Below are positions 21,376 through 31,751 of a DNA stretch of 64,000 bases, one piece after another; the first letter of the stretch is position 1; every line of letters starts with the position of its first letter. This DNA comes from Doryteuthis pealeii. Taxonomy: Eukaryota > Mollusca > Cephalopoda > Myopsida > Loliginidae. The notes beneath the pieces were generated by a model. It made no database searches, was not told the origin of the DNA, and saw only the letters and a list, made by a program, of their open reading frames with translations. Made by a program: the position numbers and the translations under genes. The stretch spans positions 42,600,605 to 42,664,604 of the forward strand of contig CM042156.1 in the NCBI GenBank assembly GCA_023376005.1. Direction: 5' to 3'.

Positions 21376-22205
21376 CGAAAATCTCTTATGATTGCCTTTT
21401 TATAACAACACTCAGTGTTGAATACTCTCCCCTATACTAATGTAAACAATTTGGAATCTGAAATAGTACTCCTCAAGAACTTGAACTCACATCCCGAACC
21501 GCAGAAGTTTGTCATTTATGGACGTTATCTTAAACAGTTCAATCACAGAAAACCTGGTGGTTCAGTAGAGCACAATCTATACGAGTTTTGCTGAACCCGA
21601 TTTTTATTTCATTTCTATTTAAGCTGGCATGGGAAATAATTCATTATTCTGTCTTTTCGCACTTAGAATTATCTCCCTTTGACGAAACAAGTTTATCTCA
21701 GTTATTCCCCTTGAATCAGAAATTGCTTCACTGCCAGTTACATTTTAATGTTCCTTTACTTTCTTTTAATGTCGATTTACATTTTGCTCATGTTATATAA
21801 CATAGTTCTCATTAAAAACGAAATAAGGTTATTGTGTTAGTATGGTGAAGTAATTAGCCAACATTTAAATCTGTTTAATAGTAAATTTCCTGCTGCAAGA
21901 ATTTTTTAATTTTTTTAATTTAATTTAATTTTTTTTTTTTTTTGTTTGTTTGTTGACAAAAACGTATTTAAATCATGTAAATTTAAAAATATACACTTAT
22001 TCCTATTACTATGAACATGTTTGATGTATAAAGAATATTTGAAATTATTTCACAACTTGTATATGTACACATTTATATAATTTTTATAAAAAGTTAATGT
22101 TCATAATTTCATTACCAAACTCTACAGATTGAAACTTTGTAGCTAGAAATAAAGTTATACATATACCTATATTTATAAGTAAAGAGTGCTCAATATCCTT
22201 GCTAG

Positions 22206-22227
22206 AACATATATATATATATATATC
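22206..22227. repeat. (TA)n microsatellite
   Basis: Short TA tract. Confidence 0.85.
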
Positions 22228-22304
22228 CAAGTTAGAGTAGCAAATTCAATGGTGCTTGGTAATTGACAGCTTCTCATCTATGCAATTTTCAAACCAAGTG
22301 AATA

Positions 22305-22560
22305 TTTTGGAGAATAAGTGCTTAATTGGAGTCGTACCTAATTTTGAAAATTAATCAATTAATAATGAATTAGGCGGGAATACCTATTAAATGTATGGCT
22401 AAACAAATCGAGAAAAATCAATCTCTGTATGTACATACAGAGATTGATTTTTCTCGATTTGTTTAGCCATACATTTAATAGGTATTCCCGCCTAATTCAT
22501 TATTAATTGATTAATTTTCAAAATTAGGTACGACTCCAATTAAGCACTTATTCTCCAAAA
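22305..22560. repeat. 256-bp near-perfect palindrome
   Basis: Positions x and 44865-x are complementary across the whole span, with no loop (centre TATGTACATA). Part of the hammerhead-bearing element. Confidence 0.95.
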
Positions 22561-22968
22561 AATTATCGGCAAAAAAGCCATTCTAAACAAACCTTGTTTA
22601 CAACTTATCACACCGTCGTGTAATAAAAGTCACTAGAAGAGGAATGTTAACCTACTCTAAACAAATCATAAAATCTAAGAAGTTCGTTTGGTGTTGGGGT
22701 TATGGGATCGGCCTGTCAGCTTGACGGTCCGGTTTCAAATCACGCACAGGGCGGTCTTCCGATCTATAGCTCTGCTGATGAGGCCTAATAGGCCGAATTG
22801 TACATACAGAGATTGATTTTTCTCGATTTGTTTAGCCATACATTTAATAGGTATTCCCGCCTAATTCATTATTAATTTATTAATTTTCAAAATTAGGTAC
22901 GACTCCAATTAAGCACTTATTCTCCAAAAAATTATCGGCAAAAAGCCATTCTAAACAAACCTTGTTTA
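22308..22968 (+). mobile_element. Hammerhead-bearing element with inverted and direct arms, 13-bp TSD
   Basis: Direct repeats CAAGTGAATATTT at 22295-22307 and 22969-22981 enclose 661 bp. Structure: an inverted arm (22305-22432), an exactly complementary arm (22433-22560, continuing to ~22607 with sequence repeated later), a unique spacer (22608-22800) and a second direct copy of the arm (22801-22968). A hammerhead-like motif sits at the spacer-arm junction. Cleavage-site to cleavage-site distance (22438 to 22806) is 369 nt, a possible circular monomer. Such inverted-plus-tandem layout is known for Penelope-like pLTRs; metazoan retrozymes also have ~170-400 nt units. No protein is encoded. Confidence 0.75.
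22770..22811 (+). ncRNA. Candidate type I hammerhead ribozyme
   Basis: CTCTG (22770-22774) pairs with CAGAG (22807-22811) as stem I. Core CTGATGA (22775-22781), stem II GGCC-TAATA-GGCC (22782-22794), GAA (22795-22797), then T-TGTACA-T-A before the predicted cleavage at 22806/22807. Here stem II abuts the core with no extra base, as in canonical hammerheads. The weak point is position 15.1, T instead of A, leaving a T-T mismatch; TGTACA is self-complementary, so stem III could form between two molecules. Confidence 0.65.
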
Positions 22969-23304
22969 CAAGTGAATATTTGTTTTTTTGTTTTTTTTAT
23001 TTAAAAAATTTTTTTTTTGTGTGTGTATGTGTGTTATATTACTCACAAGGCAGTTTGTAGGTATGCATATAGCATAGTTCTTTTAGAATGTATTTTATTT
23101 TCTTTCAAGCAAGAGACTTATCTGAAATGGTATTTTTAATGATAACTAATTTGTTGTTGTGAAAAGTTTGTAAATTTGTGTTTATAAAGTACCCCCGTCG
23201 ACTAAGTCTTTTTCTTCATTTGATTCTTTTAGCTGGTGTCTAAATTTGTCTTTATACAATAGATTTGATGATAATCTATGACTGTTTGCTGTAAATATTT
23301 GATT

Positions 23305-23600
23305 GATGCACTTGTGGTGTAATGGTTATCATTGTAGGAAATGGATACAGTGACCAGAGTTCAAATCTTGCATGAGGCTGTTTGCATTTTGCTTAATATT
23401 AATATCCTTGGGAAAGTTATGCATCCAAATATTTTCTCTCCATCCATGGGTAAATAGTAGGGCAGAGTTGGCACATTAACCTTAGCATGGCACCCAGTCT
23501 AGGAGAAGAAAAACTCTGAATTCAAACCTGTTAAATTTTGCTTAAAAATTGACCTTGTGTCACATCCTGCTTATATGGAGGGGTTGGTAAATGTATATTA
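23305..23600 (+). mobile_element. SINE family A, full-length reference copy
   Basis: Head TGTGGTGTAATGGTTATCAT (A box) and AGAGTTCAAATC (B box), body CTTGGGAAAG, GGGCAGAGTTGGCAC, AGTCTAGGAGAAG, tail GACCTTGTGTCACATCCTGC to GGTTGGTAAATG. About 295 bp. Confidence 0.9.
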
Positions 23601-23675
23601 ACTTGCACATAGTATTCAGTGAATTAAAACATCAGATTGTAGCCACTTTACACTAATTGGATTTTTAAAAATATG

Positions 23676-24003
23676 CAGTGATGCTAATAGCTTTTTAATT
23701 TAGTGCGTTTTGGGATGCATGGATTTGATTTGAATGAATCCCCGGGAAATTTGATGGATCCCAAATAAAGTTTCGTAAAATAACTGCAGATTTTTAAAAA
23801 TCTATGATCAACAAAACCGTCTAACACCTACTTTGTACCCCTTACAGTGTAATTTGTTTCCAAGAAAATATTGAAATGTATTTACAGTTAGCTGGAAATG
23901 ATGGAAGAAAAACAAATACTGGGATGCATGGATATGATTTTTATGCGTCCTTTTAGATTTTTATGCATCAGGGACGCGGGACGCATACCTATTAGCATCT
24001 CTG
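23676..24003 (+). mobile_element. hAT-like MITE, longest copy
   Basis: Ends CAGTGATGCTAATAG and CTATTAGCATCTCTG are inverted repeats. Internal GGGATGCATGGAT occurs twice. 328 bp with no transposase. Right flank is a TA-rich tract, so no TSD is visible. Confidence 0.7.
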
Positions 24004-24369
24004 TATATATATTTGATAACCACAGATTCAAGTAGCAGTAAAATACCACAATCAAATGTTACTTTTATATTTTTGTGAGTCTTACTGCTGACTCGGTGTC
24101 TTCACAATCTAAGTGTTAGATTTTTCTTGAGTGGAGAGGTTGGTAAATACATATATTTCACTATGAAAACTCATTAAAATATCTTTAAGCTACTACATTT
24201 TTAAAAATTTATTTGTGTAAGATAAATATTTACTACAATTTGTTTTTCTTTGCCTTATAAAAACACAAAAATATGAAAACTTAAAAACTGAGGCAAAATT
24301 ATATTTTAAAACTTTGTTGCTCTGATATTTTCAAGAAATTTAATCTATACATCTGTCAAGAGCAGTTGG

Positions 24370-24389
24370 TATATATATATATATATATA
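24370..24389. repeat. (TA)n microsatellite
   Basis: Short TA tract. Confidence 0.85.
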
Positions 24390-24639
24390 GTGTGTATGTA
24401 TCTCTAGAGGAAACTTTCAAAATCAATCAACAACTAAGTAAATATATATACACATTCATCAGATCTTGCTTTTTGTGCAAAAATAATGAAGATTTGATTT
24501 ATATTCATGAAGATAATTAAAAATACAATTTAAATAGTGACAGCTGGAATTTTTTTTATTTTTTTAATTTTTTTTTTACATTTAATATCTTAAATAGGAA
24601 ACATTAATTTTTCTTTTCAGTGTCTGTGTACTTTTTTTT

Positions 24640-24790
24640 TTCTGATGCCCCACCAGGTGGGATCAACGCAAGGTCTTTTTTACATAGGGATTTTAATGGA
24701 GCATCCTGTGAGGGTCCAACTCTTGATTCAGTAAAAATGGATCTGAGGGACTAATTTTTATTGACACCCCCATCTACCCAGATGACACCG
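24640..24790 (-). mobile_element. SINE family E-like fragment
   Basis: GGAGCATCCTGTGAGGGTCC and TTGATTCAGTAAAAATGGAT correspond to the E body seen at 41.0 kb. Diverged. Confidence 0.4.
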
Positions 24791-25870
24791 AGTAGTTGTT
24801 TTTAGTACAAACTTAAGTTCTTCCTTAGTCTATGAAAATGTAGCTATTTAGCTTGTTAAAATGTATTCATTATTTGTTTAGATATGTTGCATTGGAAAAA
24901 TAAGATCTAAAAACGCTTAACTTCATGTTACCATTACTGTGCCTTTAATTTGAATGATATGGCATCTGAAGAAAAAAAAATTCTAGTTAATAAATGTGCC
25001 ATTATTTAACATAGATAAAAAGACAAATATTTTTTTCTTTTTCTTTGTTTCTCCTCTTTTGTAATTTTCCAATGGGTGAATTTTGTTTTTAATCGTCACA
25101 AAAAATCTTTATCAGAGTGGCTTTAATGTTTAAATTGATAATAAACATTAAATTTAATTGGTATAATTAGGTATAAATGCTTCATTAATAATAACTAGCT
25201 TTACTTAATAATATTACACAAATGGACATTAAAAATAAAAAGTCAGTCTTTTTATTTATTTATTTTTTTTATTTTATTAAAGTTAGGATAATTATTTGCA
25301 TTTAAAGGATGTTTTATTTGTCTTTATTGTTAATTTACAGTGGTTTACAGATTTTTTTTTATGTAGGAAAACTGCTTCTGTTTCTTCAGATCTTGCATAA
25401 ATTCAATCAAATAGATATCTAATTTTATTTTACAGACTTGTTGACAACCTAAAAAGGGGAGGAGTCTAATTTAACAAATTTAAAAAAAATTTTTTTTTTT
25501 TTTAATGTAAATTTTTATCTTTAGGATGGTTAGCCATTGGATTGTGTTGTAACTCAAGTATCAGTGTTAACAGTAATTTTTAAGCAAAGATACAAGGTGA
25601 ATAGAGTAATTAGCAATTGCAGTTGAATTAACAAGTCCCATGAGATCTTGTTTCTCCCTTTTTGAGGTTTCATCAATTATTCATAGGAAAAAAGGGATGA
25701 TTCCATTCTCATTATTTAGGTACTATATGAGACTGTCATAACCAAGTGTTATGCTAAAGTGTTGTGAGACTAACATCTTTACTGCAAGGGGAAAGTTTAA
25801 AAATACAGTGAGACAGATCCAACCTAAAAGATCAGTCTGAACTGGGTTTCATAGTATAGTTTAAAACATT
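24791..25870. other. AT-rich stretch without recognised feature
   Basis: Homopolymer T/A runs only. No coding frame or element ends. Confidence 0.5.
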
Positions 25871-25871
25871 T

Positions 25872-26420
25872 CCAAACTCATACAAAATGGCAGCAACACT
25901 GGAATAACTGTATCCACAATAAACTCTTCCTAATCAAACCGACTTTGGGAGGCTGCAGACCAACTTTAAGGAAGTCTAGAAAGGAACAAGTCATTATGTC
26001 CCGGTTATGCATTGGTCATACAAAACTAACACACTCTTATATACTCAAACAAGAACAACAACCACAATGTGAAACATGTCAAACACCCCTGACAGTCAAA
26101 CACTTATTGATGGAATGCAGATTTTTTGCTCGCATCAGAAAACATTATTTTAAAGCAAACAATATGAAGGACCTATTTGAAAATGTTAACATAGAGGATA
26201 TTTTCTCCTTTTTGAGGGAAATAAAATTATACCATAGAATATAGACATGAAACAAATCAATGGCATACAGTATGATTCCCAATAATGCTAACACATTGTT
26301 AAAACCAATTACTAAATGTATATATATGAATACACAATATGTATAACAACCTAACTGCTAGGCATGATATAACCCTGGATGGGTTGATATGCCATTAAAA
26401 TTAATAAACCAACCAACCAA
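25872..26420 (+). mobile_element. 5'-truncated LINE, I/Nimb-like, second copy
   Basis: From CATACAAAATGGCAGCAACA to GGGTTGATATGCCATTAAAA and an AACC tail, it matches 17845-18382 closely. A weak 7-bp direct repeat (CCAAACT) flanks it. Confidence 0.8.
25945..26244 (+). pseudogene. C-terminal end of LINE polyprotein, frame intact in this part
   Basis: The 99-codon frame reads GGCRPTLRKSRKEQVIMSRL through SRLCIGHTKLTHSYILK, CETCQTPLTVKHLLMEC (C-X2-C-X7-H-X4-C) to a stop after KLYHRI. It is open upstream to the truncation point (LFLIKPTLGGC), so the annotated ATG only reflects the first methionine. It retains the 16 bp lost in the 17.9-kb copy. Role in the parent element: the tail of ORF2 after RNase H, probably nucleic-acid binding. 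It lacks endonuclease and reverse transcriptase, hence is not mobile by itself. Confidence 0.8.
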
Positions 26421-26463
26421 ACTTTACTGAAAGTTTAGTTGAAATCTAACCCAAAATGGGGGA

Positions 26464-26700
26464 GGGTCCCATGGTGTAATGGCTAACCTGCTGGACTACA
26501 ATGTTGTTGTGAGTTTGAACTCTAGTTGTGTTATTATGTTCACTTTTGGACTAATACCCTTGGGAAAGGTATGAAGCCCCTCATACCCCCTCCAGCTATG
26601 GGTAAAATAGTACCACTACTGTTCTTCTACAAGGATAGTTTTGGCATCAAATAACCTATAAAGGTTAATGTCGTTAAACAAACCAAACCAGATCTAGTAA
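26464..26700 (+). mobile_element. SINE family D, full-length reference copy
   Basis: Head ATGGTGTAATGGCTAACCTG and GTGAGTTTGAACTCTAG, then CTTTTGGACTAATACCCTTG, CCACTACTGTTCTTCTAC, and the LINE-like tail AAATAACCTATAAAGGTTAA ending in AAACAAACC. Confidence 0.85.
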
Positions 26701-27168
26701 AAAATGGTAGAACCATAGCTGTACAGACAAATGAACATTTTGGTGAATTATTAGATAGAACTTTCTTAATGTAATAATTTTTATTCTATTTTCAGAACCA
26801 TATTCCAATTTTATTATTACATTGGTATTTGTCTAAATGACCTTGCCAATAAAGTATTTATTATTACATTCTCTAAATGAACTCTCTTTTCCAGTTAAAA
26901 ACAATTCCCAGGATAATTATCTAGACAATTGTCACACCTCACTAATACTTCCTTATTCTGACTAAAAGGAAAATAGCCAAGAATCCTATTATCTGCCGAG
27001 TTACACAAATTATTTCATCATACTGGTTATGACCACCAAAAAAAGATTAACTTTTTGTATGTGTGCAATATTGACTTAACCGACTAAAAAAAAAAATAAA
27101 AAAATTGTTAGATGATATTTGCCATATTTAGTATTAACTAACTTCATTCAAAAAGATTACTTTTTGAT

Positions 27169-27437
27169 GTCCTGGGAATGACGTTAAACTTTCTGATGGT
27201 GAGGTTCCAGTTCTGGAGGTTTGGGGAATGTGGAGCACCCCTTCATCACCATTGCTCACTGGTCCACTCTGACCCGGAGTGGTAATACCTGTTAGGGTCC
27301 ATCTATGGGTTAAATAGAAAAACATGAGTTTATAAACAAAATTTGATTATCCATTAGAATTAATTTATTTAAAAACTTTGTTGGCATTAAATGACCCACT
27401 GAGGTTGATATGCCGTAAAATAAAACAAACCAAACCA
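27169..27437 (+). mobile_element. SINE family B, 5' truncated, 13-bp TSD
   Basis: Direct repeats ATTACTTTTTGAT (27156-27168 and 27438-27450). Starts at GTCCTGGGAATGACGTTAAA and ends with GTTGATATGCCGTAAAATAA and CAAACC. The truncation and TSD show LINE-type retroposition. Confidence 0.85.
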
Positions 27438-27633
27438 ATTACTTTTTGATTGTGTTGTAACTGCTCACATACACTTAAAAAAAAAAAAAGGTGTTTGTGG
27501 TTAATTTTTTAACTACAGAAATAAATTAATTCATATTAGAAACTCCTAGTCCGGCTTTTTTCTTTTTCTAGTATACTAGTGATGTCAAATTTTAGTATAC
27601 TAGTGATGTCAAATTAAACTTAATTATTCAAGA

Positions 27634-27775
27634 TATGGGTATATACATTTACTCAATCCCTCTACATAAGCAAGATGTGACACAAGGTCAATTTCTTAAG
27701 TGGAGTTTAACAGCTTTGAATTCAGTTTTCCTTCTCCTAGACTGGTTGCCTAACCAAGGTTAAAGAGCAATTGAT
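27634..27775 (-). mobile_element. SINE family A, 3' half
   Basis: TGTGACACAAGGTCAATTTC, TTTGAATTCAGTTTTCCTTC and AGACTGGTTGCC on the plus strand are complements of the A tail. Confidence 0.8.
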
Positions 27776-27939
27776 TTCTATTGCATTCTAAAATATCTAC
27801 TTTTCATTGTCCATCACAATTTGTCTTAAAAATAATAGAACCTTTAACTTTTAAGCCACATATCAAAATGACTAACACAATCCATTTGGTGCAAATCACT
27901 TTTAACACTCGATTTGGATATTTTTTAATATCTTCCACA

Positions 27940-28221
27940 ATGATGTTGATTGCTTTTTTATTTAGTGCTTCCTGGGACACACAGATTTGCTTTGAATGAG
28001 TCCCCGGGAGAATTTATGGGCCCCAACTAAAGTTTTTTTTAATACATTGTTGGGTTTTTATTCCTACCTTGTAACCTATCTTGTGTAATTTGTTTCTAAG
28101 AAGCTATTGAAATGTATCTACAGTTAGCTTGAAATGTTGAGGGAAGAAAAAAGAAAGACACTGGGACCCATGGATATGATTTTACTGCGTTCTTTTAGAT
28201 GTATACCTATCAGCATCTCTG
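27940..28221 (+). mobile_element. hAT-like MITE with 8-bp TSD
   Basis: Flanked by CTTCCACA at 27932-27939 and 28222-28229. Right end ATCAGCATCTCTG; left end ATGATGTTGATTG has lost its first CA. Internal GGGACCCATGGATATGAT and GAGTCCCCGGGAGAATTTAT match the other copies. 8-bp duplications define hAT elements. Confidence 0.8.
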
Positions 28222-28483
28222 CTTCCACATTGTGTAACATTGATTATTCTTAAGTAATGTCATGGTTTGATTACTACTAAATACTTTTAACATATAAATC
28301 TCACATTTTTTAAAAATCCTGATAACACCTGTTTTGGAAACCTTTCTTTTTCTTAATATTTTATTTTGGCCTCAGCAAATACTTTGCAGTTTATCAAATC
28401 TTTAATACCCTGTCACCAGGGCTTAGAATATGCTGATTGTATCCCCTGCACAGTGGTAAGACCCTCCCTTCCCCAATAAAAAG

Positions 28484-28815
28484 GGTGTCCTGTTTATGAC
28501 ACTAAACTGCATCTGATGGTGAGGTGGTTCCAATTCTGAGGAGTTTGGAACCCCATCCAATGCTATTCTCTCAGGTCTACTCTGACCTGGAGCAGTATTA
28601 CTTGTTAGGGTCTCTCATCTATGGGTCAAATAGATCTGTTTAAAAATTACTTGGATTCACTAGGACTGTGGGGAAAAAAAACTCTTAAGAAACAACTACA
28701 CAAAAAATGTAAATCTGTAAATGTAAATATTACTTACAATGAATAGGATTCTTAACTTCTATGCATAAAATAACCCTGGTCTAGTTGACATGCCATTAAA
28801 GTCAATCGATCAATC
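28484..28815 (+). mobile_element. SINE family B, diverged
   Basis: CATCTGATGGTGAGG, CTACTCTGACCTGGAGCAG, TGGGTCAAATAG, tail AAAATAACCCTGGTCTAGTT and GACATGCCATTAAAG. Confidence 0.7.
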
Positions 28816-29141
28816 ATCTATTTTTATTAATTCCTTGTGGGGAGGGGCAATAAGATAGAATCTTAATGATTATTTTTCAATTATTTCTTTTTTATTTCTA
28901 GATGTAATTTTACTGTTCAATAATTTTTTCTTGTGCAACAATAGCAGTTGCTAATATACCATTTTTCTTTGAACAGTAAATCAGCTATACTGATGCAATA
29001 CAGCTTTCTTTTATTTTATTTTTTCAACAACAGATGAAAAAATATTGGCTTGTTAAATTCTTGACTCTAAATAATCAATAGTATAAAACAATGCCAGCAA
29101 TAATTTACCTGAAACTTTTACATTGTCATTTGTAATTTAAA

Positions 29142-29142
29142 T

Positions 29143-29223
<81 letters not shown>
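29142..29223. repeat. (TA)n then (TG)n microsatellite
   Basis: TA-rich tract to 29211, TG tract to 29223. Left border of the palindromic element. Confidence 0.9.
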
Positions 29224-29224
<1 letters not shown>

Positions 29225-29253
29225 GAAATATGGTGAGGAAATTAATCCGACAA

Positions 29254-29493
29254 TATGAGAAAAAATATTTTAAAAATATAACAAACACAGGATGTTATGA
29301 TTAGGGGGAAACAATTTTATGTGTCAATACTTAAGCATTTCAGTATATTGTACCATTTTTGTCCCTCACATAAATATTACTTAACAGTGTCCTGAAGATG
29401 GTACAATATACCGAAATACTTAAGTATTGACACATAAAATTGTTTCCCCTAATCATAACATCCTGTGTTTGTTGTATTTAAAAAATATTTTCT

Positions 29494-29500
<7 letters not shown>
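29254..29500 (+). mobile_element. Palindromic element with hammerhead-like motif
   Basis: Arms 29254-29355 and 29399-29500 are complementary (ACACAGGATGTTATGATTAG and complement), loop 29356-29398. Both flanks are TA plus TG/CA microsatellite. The motif at 29387-29433 begins in the loop and runs into the right arm. The left arm lacks the CUGANGA half, so only one strand carries a full motif. Confidence 0.7.
29387..29433 (+). ncRNA. Candidate type I hammerhead ribozyme
   Basis: GTGTC (29387-29391) pairs with GACAC (29429-29433). Core CTGAAGA (29392-29398), extra T (29399), stem II GGTA-CAATA-TACC (29400-29412), GAA, then the 12-nt palindrome ATACTTAAGTAT as stem III (A15.1 to U16.1 correctly paired), H17 T at 29428. 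The extra T after the core is shared with the PAL1 motifs. Confidence 0.6.

Positions 29501-29559
<59 letters not shown>
29501..29559. repeat. (TA)n then (CA)n microsatellite
   Basis: TA to 29536, CA to ~29559. Right border of the palindromic element. Confidence 0.95.
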
Positions 29560-29561
29560 CA

Positions 29562-29835
29562 ACCCCTCCACACAAGCAGGATAGGACATTGGGTCAGTTT
29601 TTGATCAGATTGAAATTCAGTTTTCCATCTTCTAGACTGGTTGCCTAACCAAGGTTGAAGAGCCCAGTCTTCCCTACTATTTACCCATTGCTAGAGGGAG
29701 AATAGTTGGATCAATATCTTTCCCAAGAGTGTTAGTGCTGTGTGAAATGCAACCAGCTTTGTTCAGGATTTGAACTTTGTCTCGTTGTGTCCATTTCCTG
29801 TGACGATAACCATTACAATATGCGCCTCCATTATA
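29562..29835 (-). mobile_element. SINE family A, near full length
   Basis: From the tail (CAAGCAGGATAGGACATTGG) to the complement of the head (GATAACCATTACAATATGCG). Confidence 0.85.
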
Positions 29836-30284
29836 TTCAAATATAGGATGTCTTCAAAGTAAAGACACTTTCAAAAACTTATAAGAATCTATTAAACATA
29901 GTGACACTCACTATACATAGTTTTGTAGAGACACACTTGAAGTATATTATTAAGGCTTTTGGCACCACCAGGTGCTCCATTGTTAGTCAGTGCTAAATAC
30001 TATAGCTGTTGAAGGAATTTTATTTGCTTGAATTAAGCAAAATTAATTGTTACTATCATACAACGTTTTGGGAAATCACTGCTAACTAGACAATCCATCT
30101 ACAATTGGTACAAGAAATTTGAAGTGGTATCTTAGTGTAAAGGTAAATATCCTGGGAGACCATCAGTATCTAAAATAACAATTGGAACATGTTCATGCTA
30201 ATTACCTACTCAGTCCACAGAAATCCGCAAAGGAAACAGATCAGGAGTTACAAATTCCACACCAGACTTTAGATTTTTCAGAAA

Positions 30285-30562
30285 TATGTATTTACTAATC
30301 CCCTCAGCATGAGCAGGATGTGACACAAGGTCAATTTTTATTTTTTTTATTTTTTATTTTTAGTGAAGTACAACAGGTTTGAATTAAAATTTCCATCTCC
30401 TAAGCCGGTTAAAGATCCCAATCTGCCCTTCTATTTACCCATAGTTGGATTCATACTTTTCTTAAGGGTACTAGTGTTATGTGAAAAGCTTCGTCCAGGA
30501 TTTGAACTAGTATCGCTGTGTCCGTTTCCTAAAATGATAACCTTGACACCATGAGTACCTCA
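30285..30562 (-). mobile_element. SINE family A, near full length
   Basis: GAGCAGGATGTGACACAAGG, a T-rich insertion at 30338-30362, AAAGATCCCAATCTGCCC, CAGGATTTGAACTAGTATCG (B box complement). Confidence 0.85.
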
Positions 30563-30782
30563 TTTTGCAGAAATTGGTGAAAATCATTGCTTACAAATTG
30601 AAGTTATTGTAAAATTTGATCAGGTCAAAATCATGTGATTTCTGAAAAGAAATACTGGACCATTTTAGATATGAATTAATTTTCAGTAGTATTGAGTCTG
30701 TAACATTGTGAGGTATCTTGCTGGCTCTTATTCCTGGACATGACCCAAAAGCCATCAATCATCATTCCTGTGATGAAAGAAG

Positions 30783-30968
30783 TTGGTTTAGTTTCTCTGT
30801 TTAATGGCATATCAACTTTCATGGGTTGTTTAATGCCAAAACACTTATTGTAGAAGAATAGTAGCAGTATTATATAATCCATAGCTGGGACTATGAAAGG
30901 GTTCATAATTTTCCAACTGGAATTTGAACACTATGATGTTGCAGTTCAGCACATTAGCCAATTATACA
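30783..30968 (-). mobile_element. SINE family D, diverged
   Basis: On the plus strand it starts with the complement of the tail (TTTAATGGCATATCAACTTT, CATGGGTTGTTTAATGCC) and ends with the head complement (GTTCAGCACATTAGCC). Confidence 0.7.
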
Positions 30969-31487
30969 TTACAGCGACTTACCCTGAAAGAAGTTTGTAA
31001 ACATTCAATTATAATTTGGTTCTCATATTTATTACTTGATGTTTTAATTTGATCAAGCCGGTCTTTGCTGTAGGTTTCCAAGTATCATTTCATAAATTCA
31101 TAGGGAGAATAAACTCTTTGCATCTTCATTTATGTTAAAACCTCTTAAAGGGACTTCAAGACATTAAGACTCTCAAAACATGTTTAAAAATCCAGACTAC
31201 CTCCTCCCCAACCCCCCAAAAAACCAACACATTTTTCCTTTTCATGTGAATTCCTGAGCCAATCAGTGTCCATCTGTGATTGCAAAATGTTTTCTTATTC
31301 CATTCAGTCAACATGCTGTCTCAAAACCTTTGATCCATTTGTAACCACCCCAGCAGGTGTCTGACCTCAAGGTCAAATCACCTTACTGGGCTCAGTATTT
31401 GTCAGTCTATTCTAAGTTGCAGTAATAAAACTTCCAAGTTTTTCTTTGCAAAACTATATCATGAGTGTTGGTATTTTTTTTACTAAG

Positions 31488-31585
31488 CTTAGCTTACTTG
31501 TGGCACAAGGCCATGGGACACCCAATGAGAATTGAACTCCATAACAGTGGCTTGCTAATCCATCATGTCATGTGAGGTACCCATA
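31488..31585 (-). mobile_element. SINE family E
   Basis: GGCACAAGGCCATGGGACAC, ATGAGAATTGAACTCCATAA (B box complement), GGCTTGCTAATCCATCATGT. Confidence 0.6.
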
Positions 31586-31751
31586 TCATGAGTTTCACTA
31601 TCCTAAATAGTTTTTTAAAATAATTTTTTGTCACTGTATATTTCTTTAGACTCTGTATTAGTTAATCTATAACTTAGAATTTGGTGAAAATATCTGTAGC
31701 TTTAACACTTAGAATGTAAATATCCAAACTAGTTAGCTACTATTAGTTTTA

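Noticed and set aside
22608..22760. Part of a tRNA or SINE in the spacer of the ribozyme element (GGTTTCAAATCACGC)
   Set aside because: B-box-like word only, with no A box at proper distance and no other copy in the window.
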